Part shown: in pieces, positions 25,439 to 34,369 of the stretch
How the letters are laid out: each line of letters begins with the position of its first letter
Numbering within the stretch: position 1 is the first letter of the stretch
Source: Candidatus Avelusimicrobium gallinaceum
GTDB taxonomy: Bacteria; Elusimicrobiota; Elusimicrobia; Elusimicrobiales; Elusimicrobiaceae
NCBI GenBank assembly: GCA_944324965.1
Contig: CALUYH010000011.1
Location: 1-44,097, forward strand
Length of the DNA: 44,097 nt
Direction: 5' to 3'
Position numbers and translations under genes: made by a program
Notes under the pieces: model-generated
What the model saw: only the letters and a program-made list of their open reading frames with translations
The model's database searches: none
What the model was told of the DNA's origin: nothing

Positions 25439-26860
25439 TTAGATATTGAGCACGTAAAGCATATTGGTGGTACCGGCTTTGCCGAAAGGAATACCGGCAG
25501 TTACCACGACGTTGTCGCCTTCTTTGGCGAGTTTCTGGTCCAAAACCGCTTTCTTGGCTTCGGCGGCCATATCGTCAAAGTTTTTCAGGTTTTCGATCAC
25601 CAACGGAGTCACACCCCAGACCACCGTCAACTGGCGGGCCGTGGTGAGGTTGGGCGTGAGGCCCAAGATCGGCAGACCGCCGGCGCGCTGTTGAGAGGCA
25701 CGCAAGGTGGTAGAACCGGAATCCGTGAACGTAACGATGACGTTGGCCGTATCCAGGTTGGTGGCCACGATGCCGGCCGCAGAGGTGATGGCGCCTTCTT
25801 TGGTGGAATCGTTTTTGCGTTCCAGGGTAGAAAGGCCTTTGCGGTAGCGGTGGTCTTTTTCCACGGTTTCAATAATGCGGCGCATAGTGGCTACGGCTTC
25901 GTAGGGGTGGTCGCCCTGAGCGGTTTCGGCAGAGAGCATGACTGCGTCTACACCGTCGTAAACGGCGGTGGCCACGTCGGAAGCTTCGGCGCGGGTAGGC
26001 ATAATGTTGTGAATCATAGATTCCAACATCTGCGTCGCCACGATGACCGGTTTGCCCGCTTTGCGGCAGCCGGAAACAATCTTTTTCTGCAATACCGGCA
26101 CGAGTTCCGGGCTGGTTTCCACACCCAGGTCGCCGCGGGCTACCATGATGACATCCGTCAAATCAATAATTTCGCGCAGGTGTTCAATGGCGGAGGGTTT
26201 TTCAATCTTGGCAATGATGTGCGCTTTGGATTTCATCAAGCTGCGAAGTTCGATGATATCTTCGGGTTCCTGTACAAAGGACAGACCGATGAAGTCCGCG
26301 CCCAGCATTTCGGCGATTTTCAAATCTTCTTTGTCTTTGGCGGTCAGCGCGGAGAGCGGCAGTTTTACGCCGGGCACGTTGACACCTTTTTTGTTGGAAA
26401 GTTCACCGCCGGCAATTACCGTGCAGTCCGCGGTGTCGGCCGTGTTGGCGTCTACACGCAGGCGTACAACGCCGTCGTTAAGCAACAGTTCCAAACCGGG
26501 TTTCATCGCCGCGAAGATTTCTTTGTGCGGCAAGCACACGCGGGTCTGGTCGCCGGGTTCCGGGTTCATATCCAGGTGGAATTTGTCCCCTTCCTTCAAG
26601 TGAATGCGGTAGTCTTTAAAAGTGCCGATGCGGAGTTTGGGGCCTTGCAAGTCAAATAAGATACCCAGGGTGCAGTTGTATTTCTTTTCCATCTTGCGGA
26701 TGTTGGTGACTCTTTCCTGGTATTCAGGCAAAGAACCGTGGCTGCAGTTGCAGCGGAACACGGAGACCCCGGCCAAAACTAATTGTTCAATAGCTTTTTC
26801 GTTGCTGGTGTCGGGACCGATGGTCGCGACAATTTTACAAAAGTCTGTATTCTTAGGCAT
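25439..26860 (-). CDS. pyk: pyruvate kinase
   Basis: Glycolytic enzyme converting phosphoenolpyruvate and ADP to pyruvate and ATP, cytoplasmic, 473 aa. Motifs: KIVATIGPDTS near 9, FRCNCSHGS near 35-43 (the family's Arg-x-Asn-x-Ser-His-Gly, with Cys in both variable places), LFDLQGPKLRIG near 66, IAKIEKPSAI (catalytic Lys) and VARGDLGVE (metal site), GKPVIVATQMLESM and PTRAEASDVATAVYDGVDAVMLSAETAQG. The C-terminal regulatory domain is complete. Start is ATG 26860; the frame opens earlier at a TTG (26881), but AGGAAG lies upstream of the ATG and family alignment favours it. Monocistronic, with strong terminator. Confidence 0.97.
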   Translation of the reverse strand: MPKNTDFCKIVATIGPDTSNEKAIEQLVLAGVSVFRCNCSHGSLPEYQERVTNIRKMEKKYNCTLGILFDLQGPKLRIGTFKDYRIHLKEGDKFHLDMNPEPGDQTRVCLPHKEIFAAMKPGLELLLNDGVVRLRVDANTADTADCTVIAGGELSNKKGVNVPGVKLPLSALTAKDKEDLKIAEMLGADFIGLSFVQEPEDIIELRSLMKSKAHIIAKIEKPSAIEHLREIIDLTDVIMVARGDLGVETSPELVPVLQKKIVSGCRKAGKPVIVATQMLESMIHNIMPTRAEASDVATAVYDGVDAVMLSAETAQGDHPYEAVATMRRIIETVEKDHRYRKGLSTLERKNDSTKEGAITSAAGIVATNLDTANVIVTFTDSGSTTLRASQQRAGGLPILGLTPNLTTARQLTVVWGVTPLVIENLKNFDDMAAEAKKAVLDQKLAKEGDNVVVTAGIPFGKAGTTNMLYVLNI

Positions 26861-27017
26861 AATATATGTATTCTTCCTCAATCTTAACTTCTAAAGTAAG
26901 GGGCACACAGAAAGGCTTGTCCCTTCCGCTATATATTTTATTATTTTTGGAGCGCGTTGTCATCGGGTGGGCGCAAAACGGGGCATTTTCCCGTCTATCG
27001 GGGTGCCGGGCCCAAAA

Positions 27018-27046
27018 TTGAAATACACCTTGAAATCCGCTACAAT
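27018..27046 (+). promoter_or_regulatory. promoter giving a predicted leaderless AlaX-like mRNA
   Basis: TTGAAA (27018-27023), exactly 17 bases, TACAAT (27041-27046), then six bases and ATG at 27053. No Shine-Dalgarno site is possible in this arrangement. Confidence 0.75.
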
Positions 27047-27052
27047 ATACCC

Positions 27053-27532
27053 ATGAATACCGATTCTTCGCTGGAACCCAAAAAAGATTATTTTGCCCCG
27101 ATGCACACGGCCGAGCATATTTTGAACCAAACGATGGTGCGTCTGTTTGGCTGTGCACGCAGCAAAACCAACCATATTGAAAAAAATAAATCCAAGTGCG
27201 ATTATTTTTTGCCTTCCGCGCCGACCGAAGAACAACTGCGCGAAGTGGAAGATATGGTCAACGACGTCATTTCGCGCCAGCTGCCCGTAACGGCGGAAGA
27301 ACTCCCGCGCGACGTGGCGGAAAAAAGCGTGGATTTGTCCTCCCTCCCCCCTTCCGCCGGGGATACGGTGCGCCTGGTGCGCGTGGGCACGTATGACGTG
27401 TGCCCGTGCATCGGCAAACACGTGCAAAACACGCGCGAAATCGGCCGGTTTAAGCTGATTAGCTGGGACTATCAAAACGGGCGTCTGCGGGTTCGGTTTA
27501 AGCTGGAAAATCCCTCCGGAGATACCTTGTGA
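27053..27532 (+). CDS. AlaX-like freestanding tRNA-editing (SAD domain) protein
   Basis: 159 aa, soluble. It carries the metal-binding motifs of the alanyl/threonyl-tRNA editing second-additional domain: HTAEH (His18, His22; family HxxxH) and CIGKH (Cys119, His123; family CxxxH). Such proteins hydrolyse mischarged aminoacyl-tRNA such as Ser-tRNA(Ala). The N-terminal beta domain of longer AlaX proteins is absent, so it is a minimal form. Start is ATG 27053, chosen for the promoter position and because the extra 32 upstream residues look non-coding. Its stop overlaps the GTG start of the next gene (GTGA), so the two are translationally coupled although their functions seem unrelated. Confidence 0.82.
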   Translation: MNTDSSLEPKKDYFAPMHTAEHILNQTMVRLFGCARSKTNHIEKNKSKCDYFLPSAPTEEQLREVEDMVNDVISRQLPVTAEELPRDVAEKSVDLSSLPPSAGDTVRLVRVGTYDVCPCIGKHVQNTREIGRFKLISWDYQNGRLRVRFKLENPSGDTL

Positions 27533-28419
27533 AACATACCCTAATGTTGTTGTGTGCTTTTGCCTGTTTGGCGGCGGCCGCTGTGCCGGCCCGGGCAGAA
27601 GGAACCAAACGCGGCTGGGAAGTGAACCTTTCCAAACTGGCGTTTGATTTTACTTCCACCGAAGTAAAAAATGCCGAAGCCTATCAGGACTTTTCCCAGG
27701 CGAGGCTGACGGCGGATTCCCAAACGGCCGTGCGCGGTATGCTTAATGCCGCGGGCAATTATCACGCCAAGCACTACTTGTGGAGCAACGAACTGCTGCT
27801 GGATTACGGCCGCACGAAAATCCGCCCCGTGGATGACGAAACCATCGTAAACGAAAACGCCGACCAAATCCTGTTTACCACCGGCTATACCCAACGCTTG
27901 TGGAACGTGCCCAACCTGTTGGGCGGGTTTGAAATTGGTCCGTTTGCCAACCTCGGTTACGAAACCGAATTTACCAAGCCCGAAGACGCCCCGCGCAAAC
28001 GCATTTTGCGCGCCACGGCGGGTGTAAAACTGTTTGAAGGCAAATACTTAAAAAGTCTGTTTGCCGCGGTGGTGGGCGAGCGGGATTATACGTATTCCCC
28101 CACTTCCAACAAGTTGGCGTGGGAGGCCGGATTTAAGATTGAACAGCCCGTGCGTGAAGGCGTGACGGCCAAATACGCCATGATGTTCCGTGATTATTTA
28201 AACGAGTCCGAACACGTGCAGACGGACTTGGATTATGAATTTTCCGCCGACGCCCGTCTGGAAGTGCAGCTGTATAAAAACCTGTATTTGGCGCCGTTTA
28301 TCAGCTACTACACGGCCCAGGCCAAATACTTCGGCAAACGCGGTGAAAACGTTTATGTAGGGGTTTCGCTCTCGTTTAGCCACCTGTTTAAAGCGGCCGA
28401 AGAAGTCCCCGCCGAATAA
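27529..28419 (+). CDS. predicted outer-membrane beta-barrel protein (DUF481/DUF3078-like)
   Basis: 296 aa, GTG start overlapping the previous stop. A signal peptide (1-23, ending PARA-EG) is followed by alternating polar/hydrophobic strands with many aromatic girdle residues: YLWSNELLLDYG, QILFTTGYTQRLW, FEIGPFANLGYETEF, YLAPFISYYTAQAKYFG. The last strand VYVGVSLSFSHLF ends near the C terminus with a Phe, as usual for barrel assembly signals, though eight to ten residues follow. About twelve strands are likely. The nearest look is DUF481 (salt-induced YdiY) or DUF3078 barrels; substrate or pore role unknown. Confidence 0.72.
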   Translation: MKHTLMLLCAFACLAAAAVPARAEGTKRGWEVNLSKLAFDFTSTEVKNAEAYQDFSQARLTADSQTAVRGMLNAAGNYHAKHYLWSNELLLDYGRTKIRPVDDETIVNENADQILFTTGYTQRLWNVPNLLGGFEIGPFANLGYETEFTKPEDAPRKRILRATAGVKLFEGKYLKSLFAAVVGERDYTYSPTSNKLAWEAGFKIEQPVREGVTAKYAMMFRDYLNESEHVQTDLDYEFSADARLEVQLYKNLYLAPFISYYTAQAKYFGKRGENVYVGVSLSFSHLFKAAEEVPAE

Positions 28420-28435
28420 CCTGCATTTAAACGCT

Positions 28436-28466
28436 AAAAAGCCCGCTTTTGCAAGCGGGCTTTTTT
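28436..28466. terminator. bidirectional terminator
   Basis: AAAAAGCCCGCTT (28436-28448), loop TTGC, AAGCGGGCTTTTTT (28453-28466). It serves the barrel gene on the plus strand and the convergent 28481-29392 gene on the minus strand. Confidence 0.93.
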
Positions 28467-28480
28467 ATTACCGTGTTTGA

Positions 28481-29392
28481 TTAAAAGAAGGTTCTGTCAA
28501 ACTGGTTAGTCCACGTATTGGGTTTAATCGTTCCTTCTTTGGCTTTTTGCAGAATGGTATTTAAAAATTCCAAACCGAATTCGCCATACACATAAACATC
28601 TGCAATGGCCGAGGCCGGGATGTCTTTAAAAGAATAGTAGATCGTTTTGGTGCGGTTCAATTCTTTGTCTTTCCCTAATTCCATGGACGGGCTGCGGCGC
28701 ACTTTGAACACAATGCCGATGCCGTCTTTTTTAGCCCCGCTCTGAAAGATGTAGTGCAGCGCTTCCGTAACGGAAGAAGAGAGGCTGACCGCATTTTTCC
28801 CGCCGGTGCCGGCATTCCAGGTAGACGTTTTAGGCGAAAAACCGACGCGCAAAATGGTGGCTAATTCTTCCGGCGTGACGAGCATCCCGCGGTAGAGGTA
28901 TTGGTCGGAATCTTTGTCCGGAGTGTAGGTCGGTTTGGACTGATACGGATAAATTCTTCTGAAGAAGAACCCTTCCAAAAAGTTTTCCGGCAGGTAATAA
29001 CCGCTCACCAAAGCGTCCCGCTGCCACAATACGTCCGCCACCAACAGGGCGCGTTCGCGTTTGGCGCGGCTTACGCGGTTGCGTTCAATGGCCGCTTTAA
29101 GTTGGGTGGTTTTAACTTTTACCGGAGTTTTCGGCAGAGCCTTGGGCATTTGCGGCGTTTTGAGCACGCTTTTTGGCGCGCGGGAAACAGCGCCGGACGC
29201 AGCCGCAGAGGCCGTCGCCCCATACCAAAATTTGGAGTGCAGCGGGCCGGTGATGGCTTTGGCGGCAATTTCTTTCCCGGCAACGGCTTGGGCGCCTTTA
29301 ACGATAACGCGCGACGATTGGGCTTGGACGGTGACAGCCGCCGAGAGTATGCAAACTGTGCTGGCGAGTGCGGCTTTGATGATGTTTTTCAT
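28481..29392 (-). CDS. secreted protein with ADP-ribosyltransferase-like C-terminal region
   Basis: 303 aa. Signal peptide 1-24 (ending VQAQ) followed by the stretch KAITGPLHSKFW, which matches a similar stretch in the 1516-residue protein. A Pro/Lys/Thr-rich linker and a basic helix (~98-118) follow. Residues ~160-280 recall the ADP-ribosyltransferase fold: LYRGM (Arg168, first strand), AVSLSSSVTEALHYIF (201-216, Ser motif before a helix), and IPASAIADVYVYGEFGLEF (258-276) with Glu271 and Glu275 in the place of the catalytic Glu. This is a by-eye assignment; substrate and activity are unknown and the protein could be a degenerate member. AAAGGA precedes the ATG by eight bases. Confidence 0.6.
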   Translation of the reverse strand: MKNIIKAALASTVCILSAAVTVQAQSSRVIVKGAQAVAGKEIAAKAITGPLHSKFWYGATASAAASGAVSRAPKSVLKTPQMPKALPKTPVKVKTTQLKAAIERNRVSRAKRERALLVADVLWQRDALVSGYYLPENFLEGFFFRRIYPYQSKPTYTPDKDSDQYLYRGMLVTPEELATILRVGFSPKTSTWNAGTGGKNAVSLSSSVTEALHYIFQSGAKKDGIGIVFKVRRSPSMELGKDKELNRTKTIYYSFKDIPASAIADVYVYGEFGLEFLNTILQKAKEGTIKPNTWTNQFDRTFF

Positions 29393-29425
29393 TTTAGTTT
29401 TCCTTTGTTCGTAATATAGATTGTT

Positions 29426-29459
29426 AAAAAAAATACCCGGACTTTTTAATAGCCCGGGT
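29426..29459 (-). terminator. terminator after the 48-residue ORF
   Basis: ACCCGGACT (29435-29443) pairs with AGCCCGGGT (29451-29459) with one G-T pair; eight T follow on the minus strand. Confidence 0.85.
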
Positions 29460-29482
29460 GAATATAATAAAATAAATGGAAC

Positions 29483-29629
29483 TTATATTTCCCGGTAGGC
29501 ATATGCCTTGGTGTAATTTGCAAAATTCTTTTGCATTAGGAAATGGCGCACGGTATAAAACATATTCGCCATTAGCTTATCAGCCAGCCGAATGCAAATA
29601 GATTTAATACAGCGGTTCATGCGTTTCAT
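29483..29629 (-). CDS. small basic protein, 48 residues
   Basis: Unrecognised small ORF. ATG is preceded by AAGGAG with eight bases spacing, a better ribosome site than many larger genes here. The product begins MKRMNRCIKSICIRL and ends KAYAYREI; it is strongly basic, contains two Cys and no clear membrane helix. It lies directly downstream of one terminator and upstream of another, so it would be expressed only by read-through from the promoter at 29894-29922 or from an unseen start. No homologue is recognised; a basic small protein, an attenuator-linked peptide or a toxin-like product are open possibilities. Confidence 0.5.
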   Translation of the reverse strand: MKRMNRCIKSICIRLADKLMANMFYTVRHFLMQKNFANYTKAYAYREI

Positions 29630-29643
29630 ATCGTGTGCTCCTT

Positions 29644-29679
29644 AAAAATAAAAACCCCGGATTTTTAATCCGGGGTTTT
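29644..29679 (-). terminator. terminator between the two small ORFs
   Basis: AAAACCCCGGAT (29651-29662), loop TTTTA, ATCCGGGGTTTT (29668-29679); T-rich tract follows on the minus strand. It ends just before the AAGGAG of the 48-residue ORF, so it is placed like an attenuator. Confidence 0.9.
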
Positions 29680-29701
29680 GGTCATTTGAAATAAAAATAA
29701 A

Positions 29702-29887
29702 TTAACAAGCAACTACTAATCCCGGGCAATAAATAGAATTCCACATCATATTTTTCTTTGCAGTGTATGCAAAAATAATATTAATGGAAATAATCATATG
29801 CTTTAGGAAAGAAGCAAAAACGCTCCCTGCCGTCCAGCGGACGGAAGAAGAAAAATAAGAATTAAAGAAAGCGTTTTTGTGTTGCAT
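29702..29887 (-). CDS. leaderless small ORF, 61 residues, or structured small RNA
   Basis: A near-consensus promoter places the ATG (29885-29887) six bases after its -10 box. The frame reads 61 residues, starting MQHKNAFFNSYFSSSV and containing a hydrophobic stretch FASFLKHMIISINIIFAY; no homology is recognised. The same bases fold well: CAAAAACGCT (29815-29824) pairs with AGCGTTTTTG (29870-29879), enclosing CCGTCC-AGC-GGACGG (29830-29844). With the terminator at 29644-29679 this is a complete ~240-base transcription unit, so a small RNA is as likely as a peptide. Confidence 0.5.
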   Translation of the reverse strand: MQHKNAFFNSYFSSSVRWTAGSVFASFLKHMIISINIIFAYTAKKNMMWNSIYCPGLVVAC

Positions 29888-29893
29888 AGATAA

Positions 29894-29922
29894 AGTATAG
29901 ACTTTTTTCATCCAAATGTAAA
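29894..29922 (-). promoter_or_regulatory. near-consensus promoter of the small-ORF unit
   Basis: Minus strand TTTACA (29917-29922), exactly 17 bases, TATACT (29894-29899), then six bases and ATG. Confidence 0.75.
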
Positions 29923-29935
29923 GCATTTTTTGCAA

Positions 29936-30280
29936 TTATTTTTGACGTGTATAACGGCGGGTATTTCCTTCCGACGACAAAACCAATTCTTCCGGGGTTA
30001 ATTTATCAATGTAAAAAACCTCGCTGAAAGAAATTGTTTGCCCGTTGCCCAGGCTTTTGCCTTCCAAAATTAATTGGCCGTTTTGCGTTTTCCACTGGGT
30101 GTAAAGCAGCGTAGCCATATTGACGGATGAGGCTTTTCCATCCGGTTCCAGACGAATGCCCTGCACTTGCCCCGGCATAGAAGGAATCGGCTCCACCCAG
30201 GTGCCGGTTAATTGCGGCTGTGTGGCGGCGCACCCCAGCACGAAAAAGAATGACAACAAAGCAAACATTGTTTTTTTCAT
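29936..30280 (-). CDS. lipocalin-family lipoprotein
   Basis: 114-residue lipoprotein. The signal peptide ends with the lipobox FFFVLGCAA, so the mature protein starts at Cys and is membrane anchored. The remainder matches small lipocalin-like domains: LTGTWVEPIPSMPGQVQGIRL, DGKASSVNMATLLYTQW, LGNGQTISFSEVFYIDKLT and LVLSSEGNTRRYTRQ. The role of these lipoproteins is not established; a lipid or small ligand is assumed. ATG 30280 is preferred; GGAG lies nine bases upstream, with a GTG six bases before as alternative. It follows the SIMPL gene by ten bases and so is the second gene of that operon. Confidence 0.82.
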   Translation of the reverse strand: MKKTMFALLSFFFVLGCAATQPQLTGTWVEPIPSMPGQVQGIRLEPDGKASSVNMATLLYTQWKTQNGQLILEGKSLGNGQTISFSEVFYIDKLTPEELVLSSEGNTRRYTRQK

Positions 30281-30290
30281 ATACACTCCA

Positions 30291-31025
30291 TTATTTTATT
30301 TTATACGTAAGCGTTACGGACGCTTGCACCGAAATCATCCCCGTAGCCGGGCCGGGCAGTTGGCCGTCGGCCGGTAAATCCTGCACGGCGTTTTGGCTGA
30401 TGTTGCTCATCATCCGGGCGGAAGGGTCTTGCGCGGCGGTACTTTCGGAAATGTTTACAATCTTGCCCAAGCGGATGTCGGCCGCTTCGGCCAGCAGGGC
30501 GGCTTTCTCGCGCGCGTATTGCACGGCCAGGCGGCGGGCTTCATCGCGGTATTGGCGCAGCCGGGTGGAATAGAACGACACGTTTTCCACGCGGTTGATG
30601 CCCATTTCCAGCAAGGCATACAGGACATCTTCGTATTGGGTCGGGTCTTCCAGCGTGACGGTGAACGTTTGGTTCAACTCGTAGCGGAGAATTTCCTGCT
30701 GGGTTTTGGTGCCGTTTTTGGCGGTGAGCGTTTGCCGGGTGTAGACGGGTTGAATGCGCAAGCTGTCGGTTTGGATAAAGCGGTCCTCAATGCCGCGGTT
30801 GTGCAGGTAGTCGGTTACCTGGCGGGATAAGGCATTTAGTTTTTGGGCGCCTTCGCGCAGGTTGTCGGTCTTTTCGTACAGGCCAAACGTCAGGGCGGCG
30901 CGGTCCGGCTTTACGCGCACTTCGGCTTGCGCGTTTACGTACATCAGCGGCGTATCGGCCGCGGCGGCCATACCGGGCAAGGCCGCACATAAAACGGCCA
31001 GCAAAAGAATATAAAATTTTTTCAT
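30291..31025 (-). CDS. SIMPL-domain (DUF541) periplasmic protein
   Basis: 244 aa with signal peptide (1-22, ending GMAAA). The mature protein has the SIMPL/DUF541 pattern: VNAQAEVRVKPDRAALTFGLYEK, VTDYLHNRGIEDRFIQTDSLRIQPVY, ALLEMGINRVENVSFYS and a helix with ARRLAVQYAREKAALLAEAADIRLGKIVNISE, ending in ISVQASVTLTYKIK. Members (E. coli YggE type) form periplasmic assemblies linked to oxidative stress tolerance; exact function is unknown. GGGAGGA lies four to five bases before ATG, with TATAAT at 31050-31055 upstream. Co-transcribed with the lipocalin lipoprotein. Confidence 0.9.
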   Translation of the reverse strand: MKKFYILLLAVLCAALPGMAAAADTPLMYVNAQAEVRVKPDRAALTFGLYEKTDNLREGAQKLNALSRQVTDYLHNRGIEDRFIQTDSLRIQPVYTRQTLTAKNGTKTQQEILRYELNQTFTVTLEDPTQYEDVLYALLEMGINRVENVSFYSTRLRQYRDEARRLAVQYAREKAALLAEAADIRLGKIVNISESTAAQDPSARMMSNISQNAVQDLPADGQLPGPATGMISVQASVTLTYKIK

Positions 31026-31118
31026 AAATCCTCCCGTATGCTTTTAGATATTATATAAGATTAGCAGGCAGAACAAAAGGATTTTATTTTCCGTCGGGAG
31101 GCGGGAAATTTTAGGCAC

Positions 31119-31148
31119 AAAAAAAGCGGGCCCCGAAGGGCCCGCTTT
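31119..31148 (-). terminator. terminator after GAPDH
   Basis: AAAGCGGGCCC and GGGCCCGCTTT (31123-31133 with 31138-31148); on the minus strand the loop is TTCG and a seven-base T run follows. Confidence 0.95.
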
Positions 31149-31163
31149 CTAACCGGGTTAGAG

Positions 31164-32757
<1,594 letters not shown>

Positions 32758-32763
32758 AGGGGT

Positions 32764-32769
32764 ATTGTA
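32764..32769 (-). promoter_or_regulatory. -10 box six bases before the ybaK-like ATG
   Basis: Minus strand GCTACAAT with TACAAT at 32764-32769, then ACCCCT and ATG. The -35 region (TGGTTC) is poor, so the call rests on the fixed spacing seen elsewhere in the window. The other bases between this gene and 33004 show only a weak hairpin (32975-32992). Confidence 0.5.
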
Positions 32770-33003
32770 GCTTTTTTCGTTTGCCCGAACCAGTGCGGCA
32801 TTCGGCGCACCGGTTGGTGTCGGTGTAAATCGTAAAGGCAGATTGGTTGCGGAAAGGCTGCGCCCGGGGCGGTGTTTTTCCCCCACGCCGTGCCGCCGGC
32901 GGCCCGGCACACAAAAAGATAAAACAAAACCCCCAACGCAGGTAATTTTTCGTCTGATTATTCTAAAATGCTTTCGTTGCACAAGGGCAACGGCACTGCC
33001 GGA

Positions 33004-34287
33004 CTATGGCAACGGCGCGGCTTCCGCTTCGGTTGTTTTTACGAGTTTTCCTGCCTGTAAATCATACAGGTACGTTGTGGCAGGAAATTCGTCCTTCCAA
33101 TCGTAGGTCATCAGCAAGGCGCGGCCGCGGGGCGTCCAGTGCAGGGGTTTGGTGGCCATCTGTAAAAATTTTGCCTGCGGGTATTGCTTGAGCAGTGCAC
33201 TTACTTTGTCGCGGGAATAACGGTAGGTAATTTCTTGTTTTGCCAGGAAATGCCCCGCCTCATCCAGCAAGGTCACGGAAGTGGGGTATTCGTAAAAGCG
33301 AATAGGAATGACAATATGGTCATCTATGTAAAATGCAATTTTGGCATTTTCCGGGTCGTGGTAGGCGGCTACCAGGTCGCGCAGGTAGCGGGCGGGTGTG
33401 GCAAAGGAATAGTTCTCCTTTTGGTAAGAAAAACTGCCGGAATGAATACCTACCAGCTCGTTTTTAGCGTTGAGCAACGGGCACCCGCACAGGCCGGAAC
33501 GTTGGTTGTTCGGCAAGGACAGGGTGGTGCGGATGGAAAAAGGCAAATTAGCCAATACTTGGCGGTTGGGGATGTATTGAAATTTGGCTTTCGCAAATCC
33601 GATTGAATAGAGGGTATCTCCTTCCTGGGTATTGCCAATATCTAACGGTTTAAGAAAGGCTTCCGCGCTTTCCGGGAATTTTACGAGCGCAATATCCAGC
33701 GTGCTGGTGGGCGCAACGGCCACGATTTGCACCGGTATGCGGACGGGTTTCCCGTTGTGGTACACGATGGCTATGAATAACCGGCCGACGCCGAGGTAGT
33801 CATTCTCTTCGTTCAGCACAATATGTGTGCTAATGGAGCCGTAAATTTCTCTTTTGCCGTTATAGTTTACGGCAAACACCGTGCCGGAAAAGCGGATGTT
33901 GGTTTCCCCCTCCGACACGGCCTGAAAGATGTGATCTTTCGGCATGAGCAGTGCAGGCACTTTTTGCTGTGCGCGTACGGTGCGGAGGATGTCCGCGGAA
34001 CGAACGTCCGGTTTGGCCGTGTGTTCGGCGTTGGGGGCAAGTGCGTTGTTGGCGGGAGCTTTCAGCACTTCCTTGGGTTGAAACGGGGCGGATTGTTTTA
34101 ACAGGCGGTCGGTTTTGTCGGTAATATGGCGCAGAATATCGGTTGCTTTTTTCCCGCTTTGGGCAGCAGCGGGTTTGGACAAAGCCGCTTGGGCAGCCGT
34201 GCGGCCGGCTTTCAGGCGGTTTTGCGCCGCCAGCGGTACGGCACATAAAAAGGCAAAGCAAAATAAAATAGCAAGGTGTTTTTTCAT
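33004..34287 (-). CDS. secreted V8-like (PA clan) protease with Cys nucleophile, paralogue C
   Basis: 427 aa. Signal peptide 1-20 then AQNRLKAGRT, and a helical Lys/Ala-rich pro-region to ~115. The chymotrypsin-fold domain follows (~130-310): SISTHIVL with His155, STLDIALVKF with Asp198, and SGLCGCPLLN with Cys267 where trypsin-like enzymes have Ser (GxSGG). LVGIHSGS has His282 in the place of the S1 His of glutamyl endopeptidases. A C-terminal domain (~318-427) ends in WTPRGRALLMTYDW and TYLYDL. The domain order equals the two neighbours. Start ATG 34287 has GAGGA eight bases upstream. It is 82 bases behind paralogue B and may be co-transcribed. Activity is inferred from the intact His-Asp-Cys triad. 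Confidence 0.78.
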   Translation of the reverse strand: MKKHLAILFCFAFLCAVPLAAQNRLKAGRTAAQAALSKPAAAQSGKKATDILRHITDKTDRLLKQSAPFQPKEVLKAPANNALAPNAEHTAKPDVRSADILRTVRAQQKVPALLMPKDHIFQAVSEGETNIRFSGTVFAVNYNGKREIYGSISTHIVLNEENDYLGVGRLFIAIVYHNGKPVRIPVQIVAVAPTSTLDIALVKFPESAEAFLKPLDIGNTQEGDTLYSIGFAKAKFQYIPNRQVLANLPFSIRTTLSLPNNQRSGLCGCPLLNAKNELVGIHSGSFSYQKENYSFATPARYLRDLVAAYHDPENAKIAFYIDDHIVIPIRFYEYPTSVTLLDEAGHFLAKQEITYRYSRDKVSALLKQYPQAKFLQMATKPLHWTPRGRALLMTYDWKDEFPATTYLYDLQAGKLVKTTEAEAAPLP

Positions 34288-34369
34288 ATAGCTTATCCTC
34301 AAGAGGTTTTTTTCTGTGCCAAGGACCAAACGGTCGGCAAACCGGCCCGCCGCAACGGGACAAGTCGGA

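Noticed and set aside
26861..26881. TTG start of pyruvate kinase seven codons upstream
   Set aside because: These codons contain the probable ribosome site; the ATG at 26860 fits family alignment.
32758..32982. 75-residue N-terminal extension of the YbaK-like protein
   Set aside because: Not family-like, and a -10 box lies within it six bases before the ATG at 32757.
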